Assembly (NCBI GenBank): GCA_025058595.1
Contig: JANXEK010000009.1
Location: 1-50,994, forward strand
Length of the DNA: 50,994 nt
Direction of reading: 5' to 3'
DNA from: Candidatus Bathyarchaeota archaeon
Lineage (GTDB): Archaea > Thermoproteota > CALKCG01 > B24 > DRYS01
Part shown: positions 24,939 through 32,882 of the stretch, in pieces
How the letters are laid out: every line of letters begins with the position of its first letter
How positions within the stretch are numbered: the stretch's first letter is position 1
Position numbers and translations under genes: made by a program
Notes under the pieces: generated by a model
Databases searched by the model: none
Seen by the model: the letters and a program-made list of their open reading frames with translations, nothing else
What the model was told of the DNA's origin: nothing

Positions 24939-26117
24939 TTACCGGTCTAGTTTTCCTAGTAGTTGGTATAGTAGCGATCCTATCCTAGCATACCCGATTG
25001 AATCTCTCTGATCGAACCCTGTTCTCTTCAAGCTTCTAAGCTCAGGTGCGAATAGTGATGACGGCGATTCTCTACCGACTACGTAGAAGTTGCCTTTATA
25101 CAGTTTTACGTAGATCGTCCCGTTAACATGCTTCTGCGTAGAATCTATGAATGCATCTAGATCCTTCCTAAGCGGGTGGAACCACATAGCGTGGTACACC
25201 ATATCGGCCCATAGCATATCGACGATACTCTTGAATCTCAGCTGATCCTTCGTTATGGTAAGCTGCTCTAGATCCCTATGAGTTTTAAGTAGTATAGTCG
25301 CAGCCGGAGCCTCATATAACTCTCTAGATTTCAATCCTATCATACCGTCTTCGAGTATATCTATCAAGCCTACTCCATGTATCCCGCCTACGCGGTTGAG
25401 ATACAGTATGACCTCGACTGGATCCTTAACATCGTCAACCCTTACAGGTATACCTTCCCTAAACTCTATGGATACCTCTTGAGGTTTATCAGGTGCTTGC
25501 TCCGGTGGTGTAACCCATATGTAATCCTCTGGATACTGAGAGTATAGATCCTCTACCTGTCCGCTTCCTATCGAATGTGACCACAGGTTTATATCTCCTC
25601 CAAGTTTACCCTTCCTAGGCTTAGGTGTGATACCGTATTTGGCTAGCATCTTTTCTTCCTCAGTTCTCACTAGGTTAAGCTCCCTCACAGGTGCGATAAC
25701 CTCTAGATGCGGTGCTAGATACTTAACCGTGAATTCTATCCTAAACTGATCGTTACCTTTACCTGTGCATCCATGAGCTACGGCTTCAGCTCCCTCTTTT
25801 AAAGCTACTTCGACGCATTTAGAAGCTATGAACGCTCTACTCATAGATGTACCTATAGGATAGCCCTCGTAGCTTCCGTTAGCCTTTATACATCTATGAA
25901 CGAATTCCTCGACGAACTCCCTCTTCCCATCTATGAAAACTACATCCAACCCAAGCTTCTCGGCTCTCTCGAACGCAGTCTCTATCTCCTCCTCACCTTG
26001 ACCTACATCTACGAGTACCGGTATGACTTCATCGAATTTATAGTGTTCTCTTAGAAGTATCGTTACTAGAGTGGAGTCGAGACCGCCGGAATAGGCTGAT
26101 ACGACCTTCCTACTCAC
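24939..26117 (-). CDS. argG: Argininosuccinate synthase
   Basis: Joins citrulline and aspartate with ATP in arginine synthesis. The 392 residues begin MSRKVVSAYSGGLDSTL, with the PP-loop ATP motif SGGLDS. GCTGKGNDQFRIEF holds the citrulline/aspartate site, and YGITPKPRKGKLGGDINLW is typical. The start is GTG 26117. argH is not adjacent. A reverse-strand TATA-like GCTTTTATACAG (26151-26162) lies about 35-45 bases upstream. Confidence 0.95.
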   Translation of the reverse strand: MSRKVVSAYSGGLDSTLVTILLREHYKFDEVIPVLVDVGQGEEEIETAFERAEKLGLDVVFIDGKREFVEEFVHRCIKANGSYEGYPIGTSMSRAFIASKCVEVALKEGAEAVAHGCTGKGNDQFRIEFTVKYLAPHLEVIAPVRELNLVRTEEEKMLAKYGITPKPRKGKLGGDINLWSHSIGSGQVEDLYSQYPEDYIWVTPPEQAPDKPQEVSIEFREGIPVRVDDVKDPVEVILYLNRVGGIHGVGLIDILEDGMIGLKSRELYEAPAATILLKTHRDLEQLTITKDQLRFKSIVDMLWADMVYHAMWFHPLRKDLDAFIDSTQKHVNGTIYVKLYKGNFYVVGRESPSSLFAPELRSLKRTGFDQRDSIGYARIGSLLYQLLGKLDR

Positions 26118-26241
26118 CTAATCGACACCCTCAACTAAAGAAGAATAGCCTGTATAAAAGCATTACTTCCGATAGCCTGGAAATAGGTTAGCTGTTAATC
26201 ATCGACATCTAGGTATAAGCTTTTTATAGGGTAATATACGT

Positions 26242-27330
26242 TTGTCTGTTTCGGGTGTTCCGAGTTTGAGGGAGATCGGTGTAGGTGTCGTAGGTCTAGG
26301 TAATATAGGTGTCACCCACGTTAGAGCTTTTATGAACGTTAAAGGCGCTAAACTCGTAGCAGTAGTGGATACTCTACGCGAGAGAGCCGACTCCATAGCT
26401 AAGATGTATGGTGTGAAGAGTTACTATACGCTAGAAGATCTACTACGCGACTCGGAGATAGAGCTCGTATCGATAGCTACCCCCTCCTATCTTCATGCTC
26501 CCCAAGCCATATACGCTATGGAGTATGGTAAGCATGTGATAGTCGAGAAACCTATGGATATAACCCTTAGAGGAGCTAAGACCATGATAGAGAGAGCTAG
26601 AAAGAACGGCGTTAAGCTTGGCGTTGTATTCCAGCAGAGGTTTGCAGATGATGTACAGTATCTTAAGAAGCTTATAGATGAAGGAGCGTTAGGTAAGCTA
26701 TTCTTCCTATCGGCTGAGATGATGTGGTGGAGAAGCGAGAAGGACTACTACTTCAAGGATGAGCTTGCGAGATCCTGGCGTGGGTTATGGCTTACAGAGG
26801 GTGGTGGTGCTATAACGAATCAAGGTATACACTATGTAGATTTACTGATATGGCTTGGAGGAGGTAGGGTCGAGGAGGTTATAGGTTTGATAGATAGGTT
26901 AACCCATCCAAATATAGAGGTTGAGGATATAGCTCTAGGTATGTTTCGGTATATGGGCGGGCATCTTGGAAACATAGTAGCTACGGTCTCAGTGCAACCT
27001 CAGGATGCTCAGTATACCAAGATCAAGGTGTTCGGGGATGAAGGATACGCTGAGATACATGATAGAAACCTCGCCGTACTGAAGACTGTCAAGGGTGTAG
27101 AAGCAGGGGTTAAGAAGGTGGAGGAGGGGGCGAAGGAAACCCTAAGACAGCCTCCGACTCTACATCAGAAGATGTTCCAGAGCTTCGTAGATGCTCTACT
27201 CGAAGATAGAGACTTTCCGATACCAGGTGAGGAGGGTATCAAGAGTCTAGAAGTTATAAAAGCGATCTATCTATCATCTAAGTTAGGTCAGAGGATGAAG
27301 CTACCTCTAGATATAGATATGGTGATATAG
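26242..27330 (+). CDS. Gfo/Idh/MocA family NAD(P)-dependent oxidoreductase
   Basis: A 362-residue oxidoreductase of unknown substrate, probably a sugar or cyclitol. The Rossmann domain shows GVVGLGNIGVTHVRAF near residue 14, and VIVEKPMDITLRGAK carries the conserved E-K-P of the active site. GGGAITNQGIHYVDLLIWLGG (in part) includes the second catalytic motif with H-x-x-D. TTG 26242 is the first possible start. TTTTTATA (26221-26228) lies only about 20 bases before it, which would place transcription start near 26250, so TTG 26266 (REIGVGVVG) may be the real start. Confidence 0.85.
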   Translation: MSVSGVPSLREIGVGVVGLGNIGVTHVRAFMNVKGAKLVAVVDTLRERADSIAKMYGVKSYYTLEDLLRDSEIELVSIATPSYLHAPQAIYAMEYGKHVIVEKPMDITLRGAKTMIERARKNGVKLGVVFQQRFADDVQYLKKLIDEGALGKLFFLSAEMMWWRSEKDYYFKDELARSWRGLWLTEGGGAITNQGIHYVDLLIWLGGGRVEEVIGLIDRLTHPNIEVEDIALGMFRYMGGHLGNIVATVSVQPQDAQYTKIKVFGDEGYAEIHDRNLAVLKTVKGVEAGVKKVEEGAKETLRQPPTLHQKMFQSFVDALLEDRDFPIPGEEGIKSLEVIKAIYLSSKLGQRMKLPLDIDMVI

Positions 27331-27375
27331 AATAACCCCCCTACATCTCTCCTATATTACATTTCGAAACGAGTA

Positions 27376-27414
27376 AGGCTTATATATACTGGTAGCGATC
27401 TAAAGATCGGAGCT
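27376..27414 (+). promoter_or_regulatory. TATA-box promoter of the SCP2 gene
   Basis: TTATATATA (27380-27388) is centred about 31 bases before ATG 27415. CGAAACGAG upstream could serve as the BRE. No ribosome binding site is visible, so translation is probably from a leaderless or very short-leader mRNA. Confidence 0.65.
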
Positions 27415-27753
27415 ATGTCCGTATATGATGAAGCTAAAGGTCTTTTCGAAAGAAAAAAAGATGCTATAAGGAGGGATATAGAAGGTTTCGATAGGATTTT
27501 CCAGTTTGTGTTCACGGATAAACCTGGAGAGAGTTACTACGTAGAATTTTCTAAGGGTGATGTAAGGGTCGTTAGAGGTTTTCACGATAACCCCCATGTA
27601 AGGTTCTCTATGAAGATGGATACTTACAGAAGGATAACATCCGGTGAGCTTGACGGAGAGCAAGCGTATATGCTCGGATTGATCTCTATAGATGGCTCGA
27701 TCTACGATGCTGCGAGATTCGGCTATATACTTCAGAAGCTGTTGAGAAGATGA
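27415..27753 (+). CDS. SCP2 sterol-binding domain protein
   Basis: A 112-residue single-domain SCP2 protein. The fold binds lipids or acyl-CoAs in a hydrophobic tunnel. The core GESYYVEFSKGDVRVV, NPHVRFSMKMDTYRRITSGEL and a C-terminal amphipathic helix (RFGYILQKLLRR) are typical. Prokaryotic members are often accessory to lipid metabolism, but the ligand is unknown. It appears monocistronic, with a strong TATA box. Confidence 0.85.
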   Translation: MSVYDEAKGLFERKKDAIRRDIEGFDRIFQFVFTDKPGESYYVEFSKGDVRVVRGFHDNPHVRFSMKMDTYRRITSGELDGEQAYMLGLISIDGSIYDAARFGYILQKLLRR

Positions 27754-27848
27754 TCACCATACAATCACGTATTAAGGTAGATGCTGTAGATCCCTAGTTT
27801 CGCATAATATTTATCCTCCTGTTATGTTCTTTACCATTCAGGCTAGAT

Positions 27849-28454
27849 ATGAGTAGGGTTCGCGAAGAGAAACCGTCTAGGATGTCCGCTATAGCTATAG
27901 CTAAGCTTATATGCGTTATAACTTCCTTCATAGTGTCCAGCGCTATAATCCAGTACATCATCGTAGATCTACTCCCAAGGTTGAATGTAGATATCTCAGC
28001 TTATAAGATCTACATAGATATCTCGCTATCCCTCCTATTCGGCTACCTTATAGTCCATAGCTTTTCTAGCGTCGTATACTGGTCTCTTAGAACTAGGTAT
28101 ACTCATCCTGTAGCAGCATCTGTAAGAAGCATCATCCGTATACTAGGTGTAGGCGTCATGGTATCGGTGATATCTGGCGCTCTAACGAATCCTACAGCCG
28201 GTGTAGCTCTAGGAGGATTTATAGGTATGGTCGTAGGTTTTGCGTCACAGAATATCTTAAGCCAGGTTTTAGCAGGTTTGTTCGTACTAATCTCTCGACC
28301 CATAGCTATAGGAGAACTGGTCGAGCTAGGCGGAGCTAAAGGCGTAGTGGAGGATATATCTACGCTATTCACATGGATAAGAACAGATGATGGAAGGCTT
28401 ATATTAATCCCGAATAACGCTGTCATCGGGCAGAGGATTATAAAGTATCCGTAA
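27849..28454 (+). CDS. MscS-family mechanosensitive channel, short form
   Basis: A 201-residue membrane protein with three predicted transmembrane helices. The pore helix and beta domain are recognisable: GVALGGFIGMVVGFASQNIL, then GLFVLISRPIAIGELVEL and GRLILIPNNAVIGQRII. It stops right after the beta domain, so the cytoplasmic alpha/beta vestibule of E. coli MscS (about 80-100 residues) is missing. Such short forms occur in archaea, and I see no frameshifted continuation downstream. Confidence 0.85.
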   Translation: MSRVREEKPSRMSAIAIAKLICVITSFIVSSAIIQYIIVDLLPRLNVDISAYKIYIDISLSLLFGYLIVHSFSSVVYWSLRTRYTHPVAASVRSIIRILGVGVMVSVISGALTNPTAGVALGGFIGMVVGFASQNILSQVLAGLFVLISRPIAIGELVELGGAKGVVEDISTLFTWIRTDDGRLILIPNNAVIGQRIIKYP

Positions 28455-28487
28455 GAGTCTTAGCATACAGTGAGAGCTATCGGTAGT

Positions 28488-29543
28488 TTACCTCCTTATA
28501 TGAACCCTATTTTCTCCTCTAACTTTTTCTACTCTTAGGAGCCCGCTTCTCTCAAGCCTTCTAACCATACGCCATACTGTTGTTTTAGGTAGGTTGAGAA
28601 GTTCTCTAAGGTCTGATTCATATGCTGCACCACCCTTCTCCCATAGAATCTTTAATAGGTTCCTCTCATCTTCGTTAAGCCAAGGATTCTTCTCGAATAA
28701 ATCCTCTAAGCTTCTATAGGCTTTTATCCTTCTCGAAAGTATTAGAGCTGAAACCCCTATACCTAAACCTAACAGTATATACCAGTAGCTTAAGACTACG
28801 ATGTATATGGTATCTAGTATGCTCGTAGATGGTTTAGTAGCTCTCCTCGCAGCCTCCAAAGCTTCTAAAGCTTTAGCTTTAGCTTCAGAATACATCCTCC
28901 TAGAGAGAAGGTTTATAGCCTCGGATAGCAACCTCCTAGCTTCATCTAAACCTTCTATCCTACCTTCATTCTCAGCCTCCTCTATACTCTTCAACGCTCT
29001 AGCTATAGCTTCCAACGCCCTTGAGGCAGGGTCGTAGAGAGCCGATATATATTCTACATACTGTAGTCCAAGAGGCATAACGATAGATATCCTCCCATCA
29101 GGTAGCGTAGATACACGTATAGGTATGGAGGATAGGCTTACTATCGTAGAATTCAGCGGCAGGGTTACGGTGAAGTTTACAGGAGCATCAACCCTGAACC
29201 CCCATAGGATGCCATCCTTATACGTTAACTCAACCGTTTCATACTCCACCGTTAAACCTGTAACACCTAGAGTTTCTATGGTAAGGTTAGAATCTCTGAG
29301 AGTATAGGGTAGTAGCTCACCGCTACCAGAGACTACGATTAAATTATCTGCAGAGCTTGATGGAAGCTTAACCGTGATAACCGGATAAACTTCATCTACG
29401 GTTAACCTCATCCTAACCGATACAACCCCATCACCGTATACTATGAAATCTAGATTCTCTACCCTATACTCGCAGCTTAACGTTATCGTAAACATAGCTA
29501 GAACAATTATAGATATAGCTGTGAAGCCTAGCCTCCTCCGCAT
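28488..29543 (-). CDS. Membrane-anchored protein with C-terminal winged-helix DNA-binding domain
   Basis: A 351-residue protein. Residues 1-25 form a signal peptide or anchor (FTAISIIVLAMFTITLSC). About 26-165 are beta-rich and presumably outside the cell. About 170-240 form a charged, alanine-rich helical coiled coil (AIARALKSIEEAENEGRIEG). A transmembrane segment (about 248-270, YWYILLGLGIGVSALIL) follows. Residues 285-351 are a winged helix with NEDERNLLKILWEKGG and PKTTVWRMVRRLERSGL. It looks like a one-component transmembrane regulator. The ligand and regulon are unknown. It converges with the MscS gene. Confidence 0.75.
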   Translation of the reverse strand: MRRRLGFTAISIIVLAMFTITLSCEYRVENLDFIVYGDGVVSVRMRLTVDEVYPVITVKLPSSSADNLIVVSGSGELLPYTLRDSNLTIETLGVTGLTVEYETVELTYKDGILWGFRVDAPVNFTVTLPLNSTIVSLSSIPIRVSTLPDGRISIVMPLGLQYVEYISALYDPASRALEAIARALKSIEEAENEGRIEGLDEARRLLSEAINLLSRRMYSEAKAKALEALEAARRATKPSTSILDTIYIVVLSYWYILLGLGIGVSALILSRRIKAYRSLEDLFEKNPWLNEDERNLLKILWEKGGAAYESDLRELLNLPKTTVWRMVRRLERSGLLRVEKVRGENRVHIRR

Positions 29544-29624
29544 ACCAACTCCGCCCGTTACGCTATCCCAACCTTAAGCATTATAACTGCATTCACTACC
29601 TATAAAAAGTATACCGTTAAATCG

Positions 29625-31115
29625 TTACGTGTATCTACTTTTCGAGATTATCTCTAGAAACATTTGATAGGAATCTTCATGTTTATTCGTCGTATTTGGT
29701 GTATACTCTCTTACTTGAAATGAATTCTTAACAATCCTTCGTAGATTTATAAGCGAATCTACATAACCTAAACCTGCTGCCTGCAGTAGTATATTCCCTA
29801 TGGAGGTAGCCTCCTCAGGACCTGCGTATACCGGTAACCCTGTATAATCAGCTGCTAACTGATTAAGCAGCCAATTCCTAGAACCCCCACCGAATATGTT
29901 TATACGCTTCAGCTTCCTCCCTATTAGATGCGAAGCTTGATCGAAAACCAGCCTATATTTAAGCGCTAGGCTTTCTAGTATAACCCTTACCAGTCCACCT
30001 ATATCGGAAGGCTTCTCCTGTCCTGTTTCATCTAGGAATCTATAGATTTCTTCGATCATACTCTCAGGTGCTAGAAACCTAGGATTATCCGGGTCTATGA
30101 AAGCTTTGAACGGCTCGGCTCTATAAGCCATACTTATAAGCTCCTCATATCCATACGTATATCCTCTGTCGGCTAGATTCCTCCTAACCTCCTCTAGAAT
30201 CCACATACCCTGTATATTCCTAAGGAATGTTATAGTATCAAACGCCCCACCCTCGTTCGTAAAATTGTAGTTTAGGGCATCATCGTTTATAAGCGGCTCA
30301 TCCAGCTCAACCCCTACGAGGGACCATGTACCTGAGCTTACGTATCCGGTTTCCCCATCTACAAATGGAGCTGCAGCTATAGCTGATGCCGTATCGTGTG
30401 TAGCGGGAGCTATTACATCCACCTTACCCACACCGATATCCTCGGAAACGGTATCCAGTAGGGGGCCAAGCTTAGTCGTCGGCTCTATTATACTCGGGAG
30501 GATATGTACCGGTATACCTAGATCTTCAAGTATATCTATACACCACTCCTTCCTGCGAGGATCTAGAAACTGTGTAGTCGATGCTTCGGTATACTCTGCA
30601 GCTTTAACTCCTGTTAACCAGTAGTTGAAGAGATCTGGTATCATGAGTAGTGTTGACGCTATCTCGAGCTGCGGGGATCTATTCTTAACCATAGCGTAGA
30701 GCTGGTAGAGAGTGTTTATCCTTATAAACTGTATACCGGTCCGCTCATAGATCCTCCTACGAGGTATCTTCTCGAAAACTTCCTTCATAACATCTTCAGT
30801 CCTAGGATCCCTATATGTATGCGGATTCCCGATAAGCTCACCTCTGCTATCTAGGAGGGCGAAATCTACACCCCAAGTATCTATACCTACCGATACTAAC
30901 TCGCTGCGATAATTCTTGGAAGCTATCTTCAAACATTCCCTAACCCTCTGCCATAGATAAAGTACATCCCAGTATAAGCTACCTTGAAGTTTAACCATAT
31001 AGTTTGGGAAACGATTAACCTCCTCTACGGTAAGGCTATCATCCCTCAGTATACCTACGACGGCTTTACCCCCGCTAGCACCTAAATCTATAGCCAAGAA
31101 TATCGGTCCGCTCAT
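29625..31115 (-). CDS. rhaB: Rhamnulokinase-type FGGY sugar kinase
   Basis: Phosphorylates L-rhamnulose in rhamnose catabolism. The 496-residue FGGY kinase has the phosphate-binding DLGASGGKAV, the rhamnulokinase-specific SVGIDTWGVDFALLD and GIQFIRINTLYQLYA, ATHDTASAIAAAPF with the catalytic aspartate, YVSSGTWSLVG, and adenosine motif FGGGSRNWLLNQLAA. No rhamnose isomerase or aldolase is adjacent. Fuculokinase activity cannot be excluded. The ribosome binding site GGAGGT abuts ATG 31115 with almost no spacer, which is unusual. Confidence 0.88.
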   Translation of the reverse strand: MSGPIFLAIDLGASGGKAVVGILRDDSLTVEEVNRFPNYMVKLQGSLYWDVLYLWQRVRECLKIASKNYRSELVSVGIDTWGVDFALLDSRGELIGNPHTYRDPRTEDVMKEVFEKIPRRRIYERTGIQFIRINTLYQLYAMVKNRSPQLEIASTLLMIPDLFNYWLTGVKAAEYTEASTTQFLDPRRKEWCIDILEDLGIPVHILPSIIEPTTKLGPLLDTVSEDIGVGKVDVIAPATHDTASAIAAAPFVDGETGYVSSGTWSLVGVELDEPLINDDALNYNFTNEGGAFDTITFLRNIQGMWILEEVRRNLADRGYTYGYEELISMAYRAEPFKAFIDPDNPRFLAPESMIEEIYRFLDETGQEKPSDIGGLVRVILESLALKYRLVFDQASHLIGRKLKRINIFGGGSRNWLLNQLAADYTGLPVYAGPEEATSIGNILLQAAGLGYVDSLINLRRIVKNSFQVREYTPNTTNKHEDSYQMFLEIISKSRYT

Positions 31116-31273
31116 ACCTCCATAGAATATTATCGTAAAGAGGTATAAAGGTTGAACCTAAAGGCTCTAGGGATATAGGATCGTAGCAGTGTTATTCGCT
31201 TTATACGTCGCGATAGCGAAGAGTCTTAGATGGATCGTACTGTTAGGATCCCGGTGAAGATGAAGCTTTAGGC

Positions 31274-31477
31274 ATGTTTAGATGGTCGGCTAAGAGGTTT
31301 AAGTATGGAGATCTAGGGTTCACACCTAGGATAGCCGTTCAGAGAGCTTATCCATCAGCTAGCTTCGAGAAGCTCCTAGAGATATTCTCTGAGAAGCTTC
31401 AGATACCCTTCGAACTATCTGAATTACTAATCTTCTCTTCGCTTCCATATCTCTCTCCAACGATTTTTGATAGGTGA
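31274..31477 (+). CDS. Short hypothetical ORF, possibly part of a degraded gene
   Basis: A 67-codon frame, beginning MFRWSAKRFKYGDLGFTP and containing AVQRAYPSASFEKLLEIFSE. Codon use resembles real genes here, but no family is recognisable and no ribosome binding site is seen. It precedes another broken frame on the same strand, so both may be debris of one longer gene. The stretch 31116-31273 holds nothing I can identify. Confidence 0.3.
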   Translation: MFRWSAKRFKYGDLGFTPRIAVQRAYPSASFEKLLEIFSEKLQIPFELSELLIFSSLPYLSPTIFDR

Positions 31478-31517
31478 ATCATACAGATCCTATATAGGAC
31501 CTATATTGTGTAGCATC

Positions 31518-31851
31518 GTGGAGGCGGGGAGAACTCTAACGGTTAACGATCGGAAACTACATCTAAGGTTAGATTTCTATGAGGATTCGATAGAGGAGGT
31601 TTTAGAAGCTATGAGGGGGGAGCTTATATATCGATAATCGAAAAGAGGAGGAAAAGGTAGCTAGAGATAGTAGAAGATATTGGAGGATAACGATACCGAT
31701 GGGGGAGCCTACAGTATACTACGTAGATAGCCTGGAGTTAGCGTTGAAGACAGGTATACGAGAGATAGAAACCGATGAGGCTGCAGCCCCCTGGATAGTA
31801 ATCGTGATAAGTTTAACCCGTAATCTAATCCGCACCTCAAGAACTAACTGA
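31518..31851 (+). pseudogene. Frame-broken gene remnant of unknown family
   Basis: From GTG 31518 a 39-codon frame reads RTLTVNDRKLHLRLDFYEDS and stops at 31635-31637. Another frame takes over near 31625 and reads EEEKVARDSRRYWRITIPMG, then EPTVYYVDSLELALKTGIRE, ending at 31851. Both halves have native-looking codon use and protein character, so one indel appears to separate them. I cannot name the family. 31852-31902 is unremarkable. Confidence 0.4.
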
Positions 31852-31902
31852 TAGATTAAGAAGGACCTAGGTATAGTAGGGGTTTAGATGGAGCTTATAC
31901 TT

Positions 31903-32814
31903 CTACCCCTTCGTCTCATTTAGTATATCTAGGAGTCTTCTATGCATCTCCATGATGCGATTCATAGCTCTCTCCATGATGCGATTCCTAATCATACCCC
32001 TTACTTCGTTTAGGAGATTCTCAACTTCATCCAACTTAAGCCTTACCCTCTCCCTTATATGCTGTGGGACCATTCTAAGCCTATCATAGATCTTTGATCT
32101 AGCCTCCTCGAACTTCTCTAGATACCTCTCCATCCTCTTAACCATAATATGCTCCGCACATACAATCCTCCTAAGCATAGCTAAAGCGGCTGAAGCTTTA
32201 GCCCTAGCATCGCCTAGAAGCTTCGCTGCACCGCTTATATTCCCGACTCTTAGCAAGTTTTTGATCTCAGCTATAGTAGCTTTCACCTCTTCTAAGAGAT
32301 CCTCTACTACGGATACATCCATCCCTTCAGCTTTAACCGCCTGTACGCTACTATTCACCCTCTCTACGAATTCCTCCAATCTATCCACCGCTACGGTTAA
32401 CCCCATCCATCCTATACTAACGTTAGCCCTATCCTCTGCTATCGTTCTAGTAGCGTTACGTATGCACTCCCTAAAGGCATTCATAGCTTGGAAGGCATAG
32501 TTTAAAGCTTCGACATATTTTCCGTTTCTATACTCCAAATTTGCATTATCCATCAGCTGTAGGCCTAAACGGTATTTTTCTTGTAGCCGTGAGACGTCGA
32601 AACCTAGGTTTTGCGATAACTGAAGCGATATGCTTGCTCTGATCCTAGCTTTCTCAACTAAATCCATTATCTGTTCTAACCTTTCATCACCTTTCCCCTG
32701 GAATCTATAGTTCGCTCCCCCTTGGTATGCGTATACGGTTAGAGGGATGTATGCTAGTATCGATAGCACCAGTACGCATGGTATGATCCGGGTTACCTTC
32801 TTCACGTAGCTCAC
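31903..32814 (-). CDS. Secreted or membrane-tethered helical protein of unknown function
   Basis: A 303-residue protein with an N-terminal signal peptide (IIPCVLVLSILAYIPLTVYA, about residues 10-30). The rest is long amphipathic helices rich in Ala, Leu, Glu and Arg, predicted to form coiled coils. Examples are VEDLLEEVKATIAEIKNLL and RMEMHRRLL-like repeats near the C-terminus. The methionine-rich tail ends in NETKG. There is no C-terminal anchor. Such exported helical proteins are common in archaea and mostly uncharacterised. It lies between gene debris and HMG-CoA reductase. Confidence 0.75.
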   Translation of the reverse strand: MSYVKKVTRIIPCVLVLSILAYIPLTVYAYQGGANYRFQGKGDERLEQIMDLVEKARIRASISLQLSQNLGFDVSRLQEKYRLGLQLMDNANLEYRNGKYVEALNYAFQAMNAFRECIRNATRTIAEDRANVSIGWMGLTVAVDRLEEFVERVNSSVQAVKAEGMDVSVVEDLLEEVKATIAEIKNLLRVGNISGAAKLLGDARAKASAALAMLRRIVCAEHIMVKRMERYLEKFEEARSKIYDRLRMVPQHIRERVRLKLDEVENLLNEVRGMIRNRIMERAMNRIMEMHRRLLDILNETKG

Positions 32815-32882
32815 CTCGAGATGTAGATAGCTATAGTAGGAGGATATAGAGGATTCTATGGGATTTCATCGGGTAAGTCGTT

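Noticed and set aside
27849-28454. MscS gene as a truncated pseudogene
   Set aside because: The frame ends cleanly after the beta domain, no continuation is found in other frames, and short archaeal MscS forms exist.
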